DNA of 64,000 bases from Burkholderia lata. GTDB lineage: Bacteria; Pseudomonadota; Gammaproteobacteria; Burkholderiales; Burkholderiaceae. The notes beneath the pieces are model-generated. The model did not search any database. It saw nothing but the letters and a program-made list of their open reading frames with translations, and was not told the origin of the DNA. The stretch spans positions 558,001-622,000 of the forward strand of contig NZ_CABVQK010000001.1 of NCBI RefSeq assembly GCF_902499335.1. Reading direction: 5' to 3'. Within the stretch, counting starts at the first letter, position 1. Every line of letters begins with the position of its first letter. Shown here one piece after another: positions 8,104-16,505 of the stretch. The translations under genes and the position numbers were made by a program.

Positions 8104-8949
8104 ATGAACGCCAGCCGCCGCGATCAGCACGCGCCGCCGCACGAACTGGGCCAGTTGCTGCGCTACTGGCGCGACGTGCGCGGCGTGAGCCAGCTCGACC
8201 TGTCGCTCGACGCGGGTATCTCGCAGCGCCAGATCAGCTTCATCGAAAGCGGGCGCAGCGTGCCGGGCCGCGACACGCTGCTGACGCTCGCGCAAACTCT
8301 GGACGTGCCGCTGCGCGAGCGCAACGCGCTGCTGCTCGCGGCCGGGTATGCGCCGGTGTATTCGGAGGCGCCGTGGGATGCGCAGGAGATGCACGGTGTG
8401 ATCCGCGCGCTCGAACGGGTCGTGCGCCAGCACGATCCGTTTCCGGCGATCGTGATGGATCGCCACTGGAACGTGCTGATGACCAACGACGCGGCACCAC
8501 GCTTTTTCGGCTGCTTCATCGACATGGCCGCGCGCGACGGCCCGCGCAACCTGCTGCGCCTGATGTTCGATCCGCACGGCATGCGGCCGTTCGTGGCCGA
8601 CTGGGATACGGTGTCGCGCAGCCTGCTGCAGCGCGTGCATCGCGAATCGGTCGGCCGCGTGATCGACGACGACACGCGGCGGCTGCTCGACGATCTGCTC
8701 GCCAGCCCCGATGCGCCGCGCGACTGGAAAACGCCGCCGGCGCCGGCCGCCGCACCATCGCTGCCGGTCATCCCGATCGGCTTCGTGCACGAAGGCGTCG
8801 TGCTGCGTTACTTCTCGCTGGTCACGACGGTGGGGACGCCACAAAGCGCCGCCGCGCAGGAGCTGCGCATGGAGTGCATGTTCCCCGCCGACGACGAGAC
8901 CGAAGCGCGCCACCGGCACCTGCTCGACACGCACGCACCAGCGCGCTGA
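8104..8949 (+). CDS. XRE-family regulator with MmyB-like ligand domain
   Basis: A 281-residue protein. The N-terminal helix-turn-helix (about residues 15-70; GVSQLDLSLDAGISQRQISFIESGR) is followed by a MmyB-like domain, marked by PFPAIVMDRHWNVLMTND and the FDPHGMRPFV segment. Such regulators bind small hydrophobic ligands and usually control a neighbouring enzyme gene; here the CMD-family gene upstream and the convergent MFS gene downstream are candidates. GGGAGGCACG directly before the ATG is a strong ribosome binding site. Confidence 0.9.
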   Translation: MNASRRDQHAPPHELGQLLRYWRDVRGVSQLDLSLDAGISQRQISFIESGRSVPGRDTLLTLAQTLDVPLRERNALLLAAGYAPVYSEAPWDAQEMHGVIRALERVVRQHDPFPAIVMDRHWNVLMTNDAAPRFFGCFIDMAARDGPRNLLRLMFDPHGMRPFVADWDTVSRSLLQRVHRESVGRVIDDDTRRLLDDLLASPDAPRDWKTPPAPAAAPSLPVIPIGFVHEGVVLRYFSLVTTVGTPQSAAAQELRMECMFPADDETEARHRHLLDTHAPAR

Positions 8950-8950
8950 G

Positions 8951-8972
8951 CGGCGGGCCGGGCGGCCCGCCG
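8951..8972. terminator. Hairpin between convergent xre and mfs genes
   Basis: CGGCGGGCC (8951-8959) and GGCCCGCCG (8964-8972) form a perfect 9-bp stem with a GGGC loop, starting two bases after the XRE stop and ending nine bases before the end of the opposing MFS gene. No T tract on either side. Confidence 0.5.
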
Positions 8973-8980
8973 GTGCAAGG

Positions 8981-10192
8981 TCATTCCGCGAGCGCGGACA
9001 CCACGCCGACGCGCTTCGGCACACCGGTCACGATCGTTGCGACCGCAACGGCCAGCACGACGGCCGCGGCGATGAACACGCCGGCCGCGCCGTTCGCGTC
9101 GAACACGACGCCACCGGCCGCCGCGCCCGTCGCGATCGCGAGCTGGATCGCCGCGACGATCAGCCCGCCCGCGCTCTCGGCTTCATCGGGTACGGTGCGC
9201 GTGACCCACGTCGACCATGCGACGGGCACGCCGCCGAACGCCATCCCCCACAACGCGACGAGCACCGCGTCGACCATCGGCGCGCGGCCGAGCGCGACGA
9301 GCGCGACGCCGAGCACGACCATCAGCGCGGGCATACCGATCAGCATCGGCCGCAGACGGTGTTCGAGCACGCGGCCGGCGAGCGACGTGCCGACGAAGTT
9401 CGCGATGCCGTAGCCGAGCAGGATGGCCGACAGCCCGTTCACGCCGACACCGGCAACTTGTTCGAGGAACGGCCGCAGGTACGTGAAGAACGCGAAGTGG
9501 CCGGTGAACACGAGGATCGTCGCGAACATCCCGAGGCCAACGGTCGGCCGGCGCAGCACGTCGATCAGCGTGCGCAGCCGCGTCGTGCCGCTCGGCGGCA
9601 TCGACGGCAGCGTGACGACCTGCGACACGAACGCGATGCCGCCGAGCACGGCCGCGATCAGGAACACGTTGCGCCAGCCGATCAGGTGCCCGAAGTAGCT
9701 GCCCATCGGCGCCGACGCGATCGTCGCGACCGCCACGCCGCTGAAGATGATCGACAGCGCGCGCGGCACCATCGCCGTCGGCACGAGCCGCATCGCGGTG
9801 GCCGTCGCCATCGTCCAGAAGCCGCCGAGCGCGACGCCGAGCACGACACGGCCGATCAGCAGCGTCGTCAGGTTCGGCGCGAACGCGACCGCCAGGTTCG
9901 ATGCGACGAGCAGCACCGAAAATACGAGCAGCACGCGCCGCCGGTCGATCGTGCGCGTCAGCGCCGAGATCAGCAGGCTCGTGACCAGCGCGACCGTCGC
10001 GGTGGCCGTGACGGCCTGCCCGGCCACGCCTTCGGTCACGCCGAGACTCTCGGCCATCGGCGTCAGCAGGCTGGCGGGCAGGAATTCGGCCGTGACGAGC
10101 CCGAAGACGCCGAGCGTCATCGCGAATACCGCGCCCCAGGCCGGTTCGCGGGGGGCCGCCATCGAGGCGGCCGAGGAGATTCCGGGATTCAT
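8981..10192 (-). CDS. MFS transporter, DHA1-type drug/sugar efflux
   Basis: A 403-residue, 12-helix major facilitator with the DHA1 features of the NepI/YdeA/AraJ group: GVFGLVTAEFLPASLLTPMAESLGV in the first helices and GRVVLGVALGGFW around helix 4. The ATG at 10192 is preceded by GGAA; an ATG at 10162 is a shorter alternative. It is transcribed divergently from an AraC regulator, with 70 bases between them, the usual pairing for an inducible exporter. Cargo is not determinable. Confidence 0.88.
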   Translation of the reverse strand: MNPGISSAASMAAPREPAWGAVFAMTLGVFGLVTAEFLPASLLTPMAESLGVTEGVAGQAVTATATVALVTSLLISALTRTIDRRRVLLVFSVLLVASNLAVAFAPNLTTLLIGRVVLGVALGGFWTMATATAMRLVPTAMVPRALSIIFSGVAVATIASAPMGSYFGHLIGWRNVFLIAAVLGGIAFVSQVVTLPSMPPSGTTRLRTLIDVLRRPTVGLGMFATILVFTGHFAFFTYLRPFLEQVAGVGVNGLSAILLGYGIANFVGTSLAGRVLEHRLRPMLIGMPALMVVLGVALVALGRAPMVDAVLVALWGMAFGGVPVAWSTWVTRTVPDEAESAGGLIVAAIQLAIATGAAAGGVVFDANGAAGVFIAAAVVLAVAVATIVTGVPKRVGVVSALAE

Positions 10193-10262
10193 GCGTGGTT
10201 CCGTGTCGGTTAGGGAAAATACTGATGACGGCGTATCGTAAGGAACCACGACAGGACGGTCT

Positions 10263-11312
10263 ATGACATACAATCCGTTCTTATTGATCGATCGTCCGAA
10301 TCTCGAAATGTCCGAGCCCCTGCTTCCTCCCATCCCCGACGTGCACGACCTCGTCAGCGAGCTGCTGCTGGGGATGCGCCTGAGCGGCGTCCAGTACCGC
10401 CGCATCCAGGTCGCGCGGCCGTTCGGGCTGAACTTCGGCCACGTGACGGGCCGCGCGCAGTTCCATTTCGTCGGGCGCGGGCCCGTGCTGCTGCGCGACG
10501 CGTCGGGCGACACGATGCGGCTCGAGGCCGGCGACGCGATCCTGCTGCCGCACGGCGGCATGCACGCGCTGGTGTCGGACCCCGATGCGCCGTGCCGCGA
10601 GATCAACGGCTTCGAGGTCGCGAAGATCTGCGATACGGTTGCGTCGGTGGCGTCGGCCGGTGCGTCGCCCGCCAGTTGCGCGACGACCGAGCCGGGCGCC
10701 GGCGATGCGCTGATCTTCAGCGCGTGCATGGAGCTCGATCTCGGCGGCATGCAGCCGCTCGTCGGCACGATGCCGGAGTTCATGCACGTCGGCACGCTGC
10801 TCGCGCGCTACCCGGAAATCCGCCCGATGCTCGACGCGATGGAGCGCGAAGCGTGCTCGGCGCGCGCGGGCTTCGCGGGCATCCTCGCGCGGCTCGCGGA
10901 TGTGGTCGCGGCGTTCATCGTGCGCGGCTGGGTCGAGTGCGGATGCGGCGACGCGACCGGCTGGGTGCAGGCGCTGCGCGAGCCGAAGCTCGGCCGCGCG
11001 ATCGTCGCACTGCATCGCGACCCGGGCCGCAACTGGAGCGTGGCGGAGCTCGCGACCGAAGCAGGCGTGTCGCGCTCGGTGTTCGCCGAACGCTTTCTCG
11101 CGGCGACCGGGATGACGCCGGTGCGCTACCTGACCGAGCTGCGGATGCGACTCGCCGCGCAATGGATCACGCGCGACCACGAGACGATCGAGGCCGTCGC
11201 GTACCGGCTCGGCTACGGCTCGCTCGCCGCGTTCAGCCGCGCGTTCAAGCGCGTGGTGGGCAAGCCGCCGGGTGCGGTGCGTGCGGATGGCGAGGTGGCC
11301 AGCCCGCACTGA
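10263..11312 (+). CDS. AraC-family regulator with N-terminal cupin
   Basis: A 349-residue protein with a cupin sensor domain (FGHVTGRAQFHFV, LEAGDAILLPHGGMH) and a C-terminal pair of AraC helix-turn-helix motifs (WSVAELATEAGVSRSVFAERF and EAVAYRLGYGSLAAFSRAFKR). This is the cupin_6/AraC type often placed opposite an efflux or oxidoreductase gene. ATG 10263 has AGGAC at a good spacing; ATG 10308 is an alternative giving the usual short N-terminus. It probably controls the divergent MFS exporter. Confidence 0.88.
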   Translation: MTYNPFLLIDRPNLEMSEPLLPPIPDVHDLVSELLLGMRLSGVQYRRIQVARPFGLNFGHVTGRAQFHFVGRGPVLLRDASGDTMRLEAGDAILLPHGGMHALVSDPDAPCREINGFEVAKICDTVASVASAGASPASCATTEPGAGDALIFSACMELDLGGMQPLVGTMPEFMHVGTLLARYPEIRPMLDAMEREACSARAGFAGILARLADVVAAFIVRGWVECGCGDATGWVQALREPKLGRAIVALHRDPGRNWSVAELATEAGVSRSVFAERFLAATGMTPVRYLTELRMRLAAQWITRDHETIEAVAYRLGYGSLAAFSRAFKRVVGKPPGAVRADGEVASPH

Positions 11313-11361
11313 GCATCGCCGGCAACCACCGGATGCATCATCAACGCCATTAATACAAAGA

Positions 11362-11409
11362 ATCAGAAAACGCACTTTTACTTATTGTTTTTGGCTTCCG
11401 ATAAAGGCG
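11362..11409 (+). promoter_or_regulatory. Shared regulatory region of the catabolic island, copy 1
   Basis: Two motifs lie upstream of the first MHS gene. Bases 11382-11409 match 16428-16455 at 23 of 28 positions (core TTGTTTTTG followed by CGATAAAG). Bases 11362-11381 match 18711-18730 at most positions (core AAAAC and TTTTAC). The region is AT-rich in a very GC-rich setting. A common regulator, most simply the LysR at 15402-16364, is inferred. Confidence 0.5.
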
Positions 11410-11473
11410 CACCTGCCGCGCACGCCGCGCGGCCCGTCATCTCAACGCTGACCGCCCCACCCCGGAGAAAGCC

Positions 11474-12826
11474 ATGGCCACGGTTCGTCCCGCCGCCTCA
11501 TCCCCCGCGCTTCATGCTGCCCCCAACGACCTGAAGCGCATCGCCGTCGCGAGCGTGATCGGCACGACGGTCGAATGGTATGACCTGTTCGTGTTCGCAA
11601 CCGCGTCCGCGCTCGTCTTCAACAAGGTGTTCTTCCCGAGCTTCGTGCCGCTCGTCGGCACGCTGCTCGCATTCGGCACCTTCGCGTCCGCGTATCTCGC
11701 ACGCATCGTCGGCGCCGCGCTGTTCGGCCACTTCGGCGACCGGCTCGGACGCAAGTCGATGCTGCTGGTGTCGCTGGTCCTGATGGGCTGCGCGACATTC
11801 GCGATCGGCCTGCTGCCGAGCTATGGTGCGATCGGCATCTGGGCGCCCGTGTCGCTGCTGACGCTGCGCATCGTCCAGGGGCTCGCGCTCGGCGGCGAAT
11901 GGGGCGGCGCGGTACTGATGGCGGTCGAGCATGCGCCCGCCGGCAAGCGTGGCCTGTTCGGTTCGTGGGTGCAGGTCGGCGTCCCTGCCGGCACGCTGAT
12001 CGCGAATCTCGCATTTCTCGTCAGCAGTGCGATGCTGTCGCCTGCAGCACTGCTCGCGTGGGGCTGGCGCATTCCGTTCCTTGCGAGCGCGCTGCTCGTC
12101 GGTGTCGGCCTGTATATCCGCCTGAACACGACGGAAACGCCGACCTTCGTGAAGGTCAAGGAAGCCGCCGCGCAGGTGAAGCTGCCGATCGCCGCGGTGC
12201 TGGGCCGTTACGGCAAGCAGGTCGTGCTCGGCGGCGTCGCGACGATGTCGACCGGCACCGCTTTCAACCTGATGGTCGCGTTCGGCCTCACGTACGGTAC
12301 GCAGACGCTCGGCTACTCGCGCGGCGCGATGCTGTCGATCGCGTTGATCGCCTGCGCGCTCTGCATCGTGATGCTGCCGCTGTTCGGACGCTTGTCGGAC
12401 CGCATCGGTCGCAAACCCGTGATCTTCGGCGGCATTCTCGCCGAGGCGCTGTTTGCGTTCCCGATGTTCTGGCTGCTCGACAGCCGCGAGTTGTCGCTTG
12501 CGCTCGCCGGCTACCTGCTGATGATGACCGCATTCGCGGCAAACTACGGGCCGATCGCGACCTTCCTCGCCGAATTGTTCGGCACCGAAGTGCGCTATTC
12601 GGGGCTGTCGGTCAGCTACATGCTGTCGGGCCTGCTCGGCAGCGCGGCAACGCCGATCGTGACCACCGCGCTACTCTCCGCGACCGGGCGCGGCTCGTCG
12701 GTCGCGTGGTACATGGTTGCGTCCGCACTGGTATCCGCGCTCGCGCTCCTGCTGCTCACCGAAACGCTGAAACGCGACCTGTCCGCGCACGCGTACCGTG
12801 ACGAACCGGCCGGTGGACGCGCATGA
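11474..12826 (+). CDS. MHS-family metabolite:H+ symporter (first copy)
   Basis: A 450-residue, 12-helix major facilitator of the metabolite:H+ symporter group (KgtP, CitA, ShiA, YhjE type). Signs are the start of helix 1, IGTTVEWYDLFVFATASALVF, the loop GHFGDRLGRKSML and RIVQGLALGGEWGGAVLMAVEHAP. It imports an organic acid or related polar compound using the proton gradient. CCGGAGAAAGCC precedes the ATG. It heads a run of four genes, and its stop overlaps the start of the RraA-like gene by four bases, so the transported compound is presumably the substrate of those enzymes. Confidence 0.9.
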   Translation: MATVRPAASSPALHAAPNDLKRIAVASVIGTTVEWYDLFVFATASALVFNKVFFPSFVPLVGTLLAFGTFASAYLARIVGAALFGHFGDRLGRKSMLLVSLVLMGCATFAIGLLPSYGAIGIWAPVSLLTLRIVQGLALGGEWGGAVLMAVEHAPAGKRGLFGSWVQVGVPAGTLIANLAFLVSSAMLSPAALLAWGWRIPFLASALLVGVGLYIRLNTTETPTFVKVKEAAAQVKLPIAAVLGRYGKQVVLGGVATMSTGTAFNLMVAFGLTYGTQTLGYSRGAMLSIALIACALCIVMLPLFGRLSDRIGRKPVIFGGILAEALFAFPMFWLLDSRELSLALAGYLLMMTAFAANYGPIATFLAELFGTEVRYSGLSVSYMLSGLLGSAATPIVTTALLSATGRGSSVAWYMVASALVSALALLLLTETLKRDLSAHAYRDEPAGGRA

Positions 12827-13500
12827 ATCCGGCCAGCCGAACGGTGAATCCCGTGACACGCCCCCTCGATCCGTCGCTCGCGCAGCAACTGCGTGACGTA
12901 AGCCTGCCGACGCTCGGCCATTTTCTCGAAACCGGCTTCGCAAATCCGATGCTGCGCGCGCTCGTCCCCGGCGTGAAGCTGGTGGGCCGCGCGGTCACGC
13001 TGCAACTGCGCAACCCGGATGCGATCGCGGTCAATCGCGCACTGGCCCGGCTCGGGACGGGCGACGTGCTCGTGATCGACATGCACGGCGACCACACGCA
13101 TGCGTGTGTCGGCGCCGTCACGGCGACAGCCGCGCAATGCGTGGGTGCGGCCGGCATCGTCGTCGACGGTGTGGCGACCGACCTGCACGAGCTTCGGCAG
13201 ATCGGCCTGCCCGTCTTCGCTCGCGGCACGAGTGCATTGACGACCAAGCGCCTCGATGACGGCGCCAGCGCATTCGGCATCCCCGTCTCGTGCGGCGGCG
13301 TGACGGTCGCGCCGGGCTCGATCGTGGTGGCCGACGACAACGGCGTGCTGTTCGCCGACCCGGCGACACTCGCCGCCGTCATCGACGCCGCACTCGCATC
13401 GGACCGCGTGGAGCCTGCGCTGCTCGCCCGCCTGCGGGCCGGCGAACCGGTATCCGACGTGCTGTCCGTCACCGAGCAGCACGAGCATTCGCCGCGCTAA
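12823..13500 (+). CDS. RraA-like aldolase/decarboxylase with altered active-site motif
   Basis: A 225-residue protein of the RraA / 4-hydroxy-4-methyl-2-oxoglutarate aldolase family, enzymes that cleave or decarboxylate 2-oxo-4-hydroxy acids and oxaloacetate. The glycine-rich region GDHTHACVGAVTATAA and the segment VVDGVATD are visible. In characterised members this second motif reads DG-x-x-RD; here the arginine that holds the pyruvate enolate is Thr119, while Asp120 is kept. The protein may therefore use a different substrate or have lost lyase activity. It overlaps the MHS gene by ATGA, indicating translational coupling, and precedes a class II aldolase. Confidence 0.82.
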   Translation: MNPASRTVNPVTRPLDPSLAQQLRDVSLPTLGHFLETGFANPMLRALVPGVKLVGRAVTLQLRNPDAIAVNRALARLGTGDVLVIDMHGDHTHACVGAVTATAAQCVGAAGIVVDGVATDLHELRQIGLPVFARGTSALTTKRLDDGASAFGIPVSCGGVTVAPGSIVVADDNGVLFADPATLAAVIDAALASDRVEPALLARLRAGEPVSDVLSVTEQHEHSPR

Positions 13501-13589
13501 TGATCCGCATTAGCACAATGAAATTGACGGGTCGCCCCGCGCGGGCGAACACTACCCCGCCATCACTGCCTGAACATGGAGAGACACCG

Positions 13590-14384
13590 ATGCGATCCTT
13601 CGAAGACGCACGCCTGCCGGCCGGCGCGCACGACTGCCCGCCCGACGAATGGGCGATTCGTACCGACCTTGCCGCGCTGTACCGCCTCGTCGCGCATTTC
13701 CGCATGACGGACATGATCGACACGCACATCTCGGCGCGCCTGCCCGGCGACACGCCGACGTTCCTGATCAACCGCTACGGCGTGCTGTTCCATGAGATGC
13801 GCGCGTCCGATCTCGTGAAGATCGACGCGCACGGCAACGTGATCGACGCGCGTGCAGCCGGCGAGCCGGCACGGTTCCGCGTCAACGCGGCGGGCTTCAC
13901 GATCCATTCCGCGGTTCATGCCGCGCGGGACGACCTGCACTTCGTCGTCCACACGCATACCGCCGCGGGCATCGCGGTGTCCGCACAGGAACACGGCCTG
14001 CTGCCGATCAGCCAGCATGCGCTGAAGTTCTACGAAAAACTCGGCTATCACGACTACGAGGGCATTGCGCTCGACCTCGCCGAACGCGAGCGGCTGGTGC
14101 GCGATCTCGGCACGCACAAGGCGATGATCCTGCGCAACCACGGCCTGCTCGCGGGCGGCGCCACCGCCGCCGAGGCGTTCCACGAAATCTACTTCCTCGA
14201 ACGCGCGTGCCAGGCGCAGGTGCAGGCGCTGGCCGGCGGCGCAAAGCTGATCGTGCCGCCGGCCGACGTCTGCCGGCGCACGGCCGCTCAATTCACGCGC
14301 GACGATTCGGCCGACATCGCCGACACCGCGTGGCGCGCGGCGCTGCGCCTGATCGACGATCCCGCGTCCGACTACCGCTGCTGA
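13590..14384 (+). CDS. Class II aldolase/adducin-family protein
   Basis: A 264-residue protein of the zinc-dependent class II aldolase/adducin family. The HTH pair in VVHTHTAAGIAV and the later NHGLLAGG histidine are the expected metal ligands; the N-terminal DMIDTHISARLPG is typical of the non-sugar branch. GGAGAG lies seven bases before the ATG at 13590. It is third in the MHS-led operon, 89 bases after the RraA-like gene. A role in C-C cleavage or decarboxylation of a hydroxy-oxo acid is likely; many family members are misnamed as fuculose-phosphate aldolases. Confidence 0.85.
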   Translation: MRSFEDARLPAGAHDCPPDEWAIRTDLAALYRLVAHFRMTDMIDTHISARLPGDTPTFLINRYGVLFHEMRASDLVKIDAHGNVIDARAAGEPARFRVNAAGFTIHSAVHAARDDLHFVVHTHTAAGIAVSAQEHGLLPISQHALKFYEKLGYHDYEGIALDLAERERLVRDLGTHKAMILRNHGLLAGGATAAEAFHEIYFLERACQAQVQALAGGAKLIVPPADVCRRTAAQFTRDDSADIADTAWRAALRLIDDPASDYRC

Positions 14385-14436
14385 AACTCCTTCGTCATGC
14401 GCCGGCCATCCGGGCCGGCCTCTGCCACTGCTTCCG

Positions 14437-15363
14437 ATGACTACTATCGCACTCCTCAGTAAAAACTACGACATGTCGCATCTCGTCGACTCGATCCGGC
14501 GCGCGGCGCCGGCCTTCGACGTCGTGATGCACGGCGAACCGGGCGCCGCCGACGCGGAAATCGCCGCGTGCTGGGATCCGCCTCATGGCGCGCTCGCCGC
14601 GATGCCGAACCTGCGGCTCGTCCACAGCATCGCGGCCGGCGTCGACAACATCCTCGCCGATCCCGCGCTGCCCGCACTGCCGCTGTGCCGCGTCGTCGAT
14701 CCGCAACATGCACGCGGCATGAGCGAATTCGTCACCTGGGGCGTGCTGCATTTCCACCGCCGGCTCGACCTCGCGATGCGCAACCAGCAGGCGGCACGCT
14801 GGTTTCGCCCGGAACAGGCGCATCCGTCGCAATGCACCGTCGGCATCATGGGGCTCGGCGAGATCGGCGGCCGGGTTGCTGTCGATCTCCAGCAACGCGG
14901 TTACGCGGTGCGCGGCTGGGCGCGCCAGCCGCGCGCGCTGCCCGGTGTCGACCTGTTCGAACACGAAGACGGCCTGCACGCGTTTCTCGCCGGTACCGAC
15001 ATCCTCGTATGCCTGCTGCCGCTCACCGATGAAACGCGCGGCATCCTGAATGCGGCAACGTTCGACCGGCTGAAGCCGGGCGCAAAGCTGATCCACGTCG
15101 GACGCGGCGAGCACCTCGTCGTCGCCGATCTTGCCGTGGCGCTCGAACGCGGCCAGCTCGGCGGCGCACTCGTCGACGTGTTCCCGGTCGAGCCACTGCC
15201 GGCCGACGATCCGCTATGGCGTGCGCCGAACCTGATCGTCACGCCGCATATGGCGTCGGTCGCCAGCTCCGACACGATCGGCCAGCAGGTCGCGCAGAAC
15301 GTGCAGCGGCTGCTGGACGGCGAGCCGCTGCGCAACGTGGTGGATGTCGCGCGCGGCTACTGA
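14437..15363 (+). CDS. D-isomer-specific 2-hydroxyacid dehydrogenase (GhrA-like)
   Basis: A 308-residue NAD(P)-dependent dehydrogenase, length close to glyoxylate/hydroxypyruvate reductase A. The Rossmann motif is GLGEIGGRV (about residue 139); the catalytic triad is visible as Arg in HVGRGEH, Glu in DVFPVEPLP and His in TPHMAS. It would reduce a 2-oxo acid such as glyoxylate or hydroxypyruvate. It is last in the MHS-RraA-aldolase operon, 52 bases after the aldolase, and could remove the 2-oxo acid these enzymes release. Confidence 0.88.
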   Translation: MTTIALLSKNYDMSHLVDSIRRAAPAFDVVMHGEPGAADAEIAACWDPPHGALAAMPNLRLVHSIAAGVDNILADPALPALPLCRVVDPQHARGMSEFVTWGVLHFHRRLDLAMRNQQAARWFRPEQAHPSQCTVGIMGLGEIGGRVAVDLQQRGYAVRGWARQPRALPGVDLFEHEDGLHAFLAGTDILVCLLPLTDETRGILNAATFDRLKPGAKLIHVGRGEHLVVADLAVALERGQLGGALVDVFPVEPLPADDPLWRAPNLIVTPHMASVASSDTIGQQVAQNVQRLLDGEPLRNVVDVARGY

Positions 15364-15401
15364 ACGCCGGCGGCCGCGTGCATGCGCTTCGGCTGCCCGG
15401 G

Positions 15402-16364
15402 TCACGGCGCTGCCGGTGCGTCCGGCGCTTCCTCACGGTCGAGAAACGCGTTCAGCGCGTCGACGAACGCCTCCTCGGCCGCATTGAGTTTGCGGTCCTG
15501 AGACCACAGGAAGTGAATGTCGACATCGGCGACGCCTTCGTCGGGCGGCAAGCGCTGGAAACGTCCGTGCGCGATGTCGTCCCGGACGATGTGCTCGGGC
15601 AGGCAGCCGATCCCGAGCCCCGCGAAGATGAAGCGCTTGACTTCGGCCATGCTCGACGACGACGCGATCACGCGCCCGGTGAACCCCATCTCGTCGCGGA
15701 AGATCGTCAGCGGCGACATGTGATCGCCGACCTTGTCGCCGGTGAACGACACGAACGGCAGGCCGGCCAGGTCGGCCGTGCGCAGGCCGTCGCGCCCGAA
15801 CAGCGGATGGTGACGCCCGCAGAACAGCGCGTAGTGCTGGCGCAGGAACACGCGGGCGTCGATTCGCTTCGGCAGCGCACGGCGCGGCGTCAGCCCGAGC
15901 GTCAACGCCCGCTGCTGCAGGCTGTTGACGACGTCGGCGCTGCGCATCACCTGGCTTTCGAATTCGATGCGCGGATAAGTCCGATGAAACTCGGCGAGGA
16001 AATCGTCGTACGCCGGGAAGTCGATGCCGCTGACGATCCCGATGCGCACGGTGCCCGAGATGTCGTGATCGCGATCGACGTCGGCAAGCGACAGCCGCGA
16101 GATCGTGCCGTAGATGTCCTCGGCGATCTGCTGCACCTCGATGCCCGCCTGCGTGACCTCGATGCGCGGCCCGTGCCGATCGACGAGGCGCAGGCCGAGC
16201 TGCTCCTCGAGCCGCCGCAGCGCCTGGCTCACGGCCGGCTGCGTGAGGTGCAGGCGCATCGCGGCGCGGCTCACGCTCTTCTCGCGTGCGATCGCGAGAA
16301 AGGTGCGCAGCAGGTTCCAGTCGAGGCGGTCGTTCAGGTAGGTGTCGGGGCGATCTTTGCTCAT
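15402..16364 (-). CDS. LysR-family regulator of the catabolic island
   Basis: A LysR regulator of 320 residues from ATG 16364 (an in-frame ATG at 16376 adds four). The helix-turn-helix reads KSVSRAAMRLHLTQPAVSQALRRLEEQLG; the rest is the ligand-binding domain. It converges on the dehydrogenase gene (38 bases apart) and diverges from the M20 hydrolase gene. It is the only regulator between the two MHS-linked operons, and a 28-bp motif before the hydrolase gene is repeated before the first MHS gene, so I infer that it controls both. Confidence 0.9.
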   Translation of the reverse strand: MSKDRPDTYLNDRLDWNLLRTFLAIAREKSVSRAAMRLHLTQPAVSQALRRLEEQLGLRLVDRHGPRIEVTQAGIEVQQIAEDIYGTISRLSLADVDRDHDISGTVRIGIVSGIDFPAYDDFLAEFHRTYPRIEFESQVMRSADVVNSLQQRALTLGLTPRRALPKRIDARVFLRQHYALFCGRHHPLFGRDGLRTADLAGLPFVSFTGDKVGDHMSPLTIFRDEMGFTGRVIASSSSMAEVKRFIFAGLGIGCLPEHIVRDDIAHGRFQRLPPDEGVADVDIHFLWSQDRKLNAAEEAFVDALNAFLDREEAPDAPAAP

Positions 16365-16426
16365 CACGGGTCTCACGACTTCATCATTCGTGAAAATTAT
16401 ACTCAGGATAACGATTAAAAATTGGA

Positions 16427-16455
16427 CTAATTGTTTTTGATTTTCGATAAAGACG
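16427..16455 (+). promoter_or_regulatory. Shared regulatory region of the catabolic island, copy 2
   Basis: This segment in the divergent gap between lysR and the M20 hydrolase gene matches 11382-11409 at 23 of 28 positions over 16428-16455, including TTGTTTTTG and CGATAAAG with the same spacing. The gap (16365-16505) is AT-rich, with ATTATACT and GATTAAAAATT upstream. Position is right for a LysR activator site. Confidence 0.5.
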
Positions 16456-16505
16456 ACACGACGAACACCGGCCGTTGGGCGGCCGACCGATCAGGAACCT
16501 TGACG

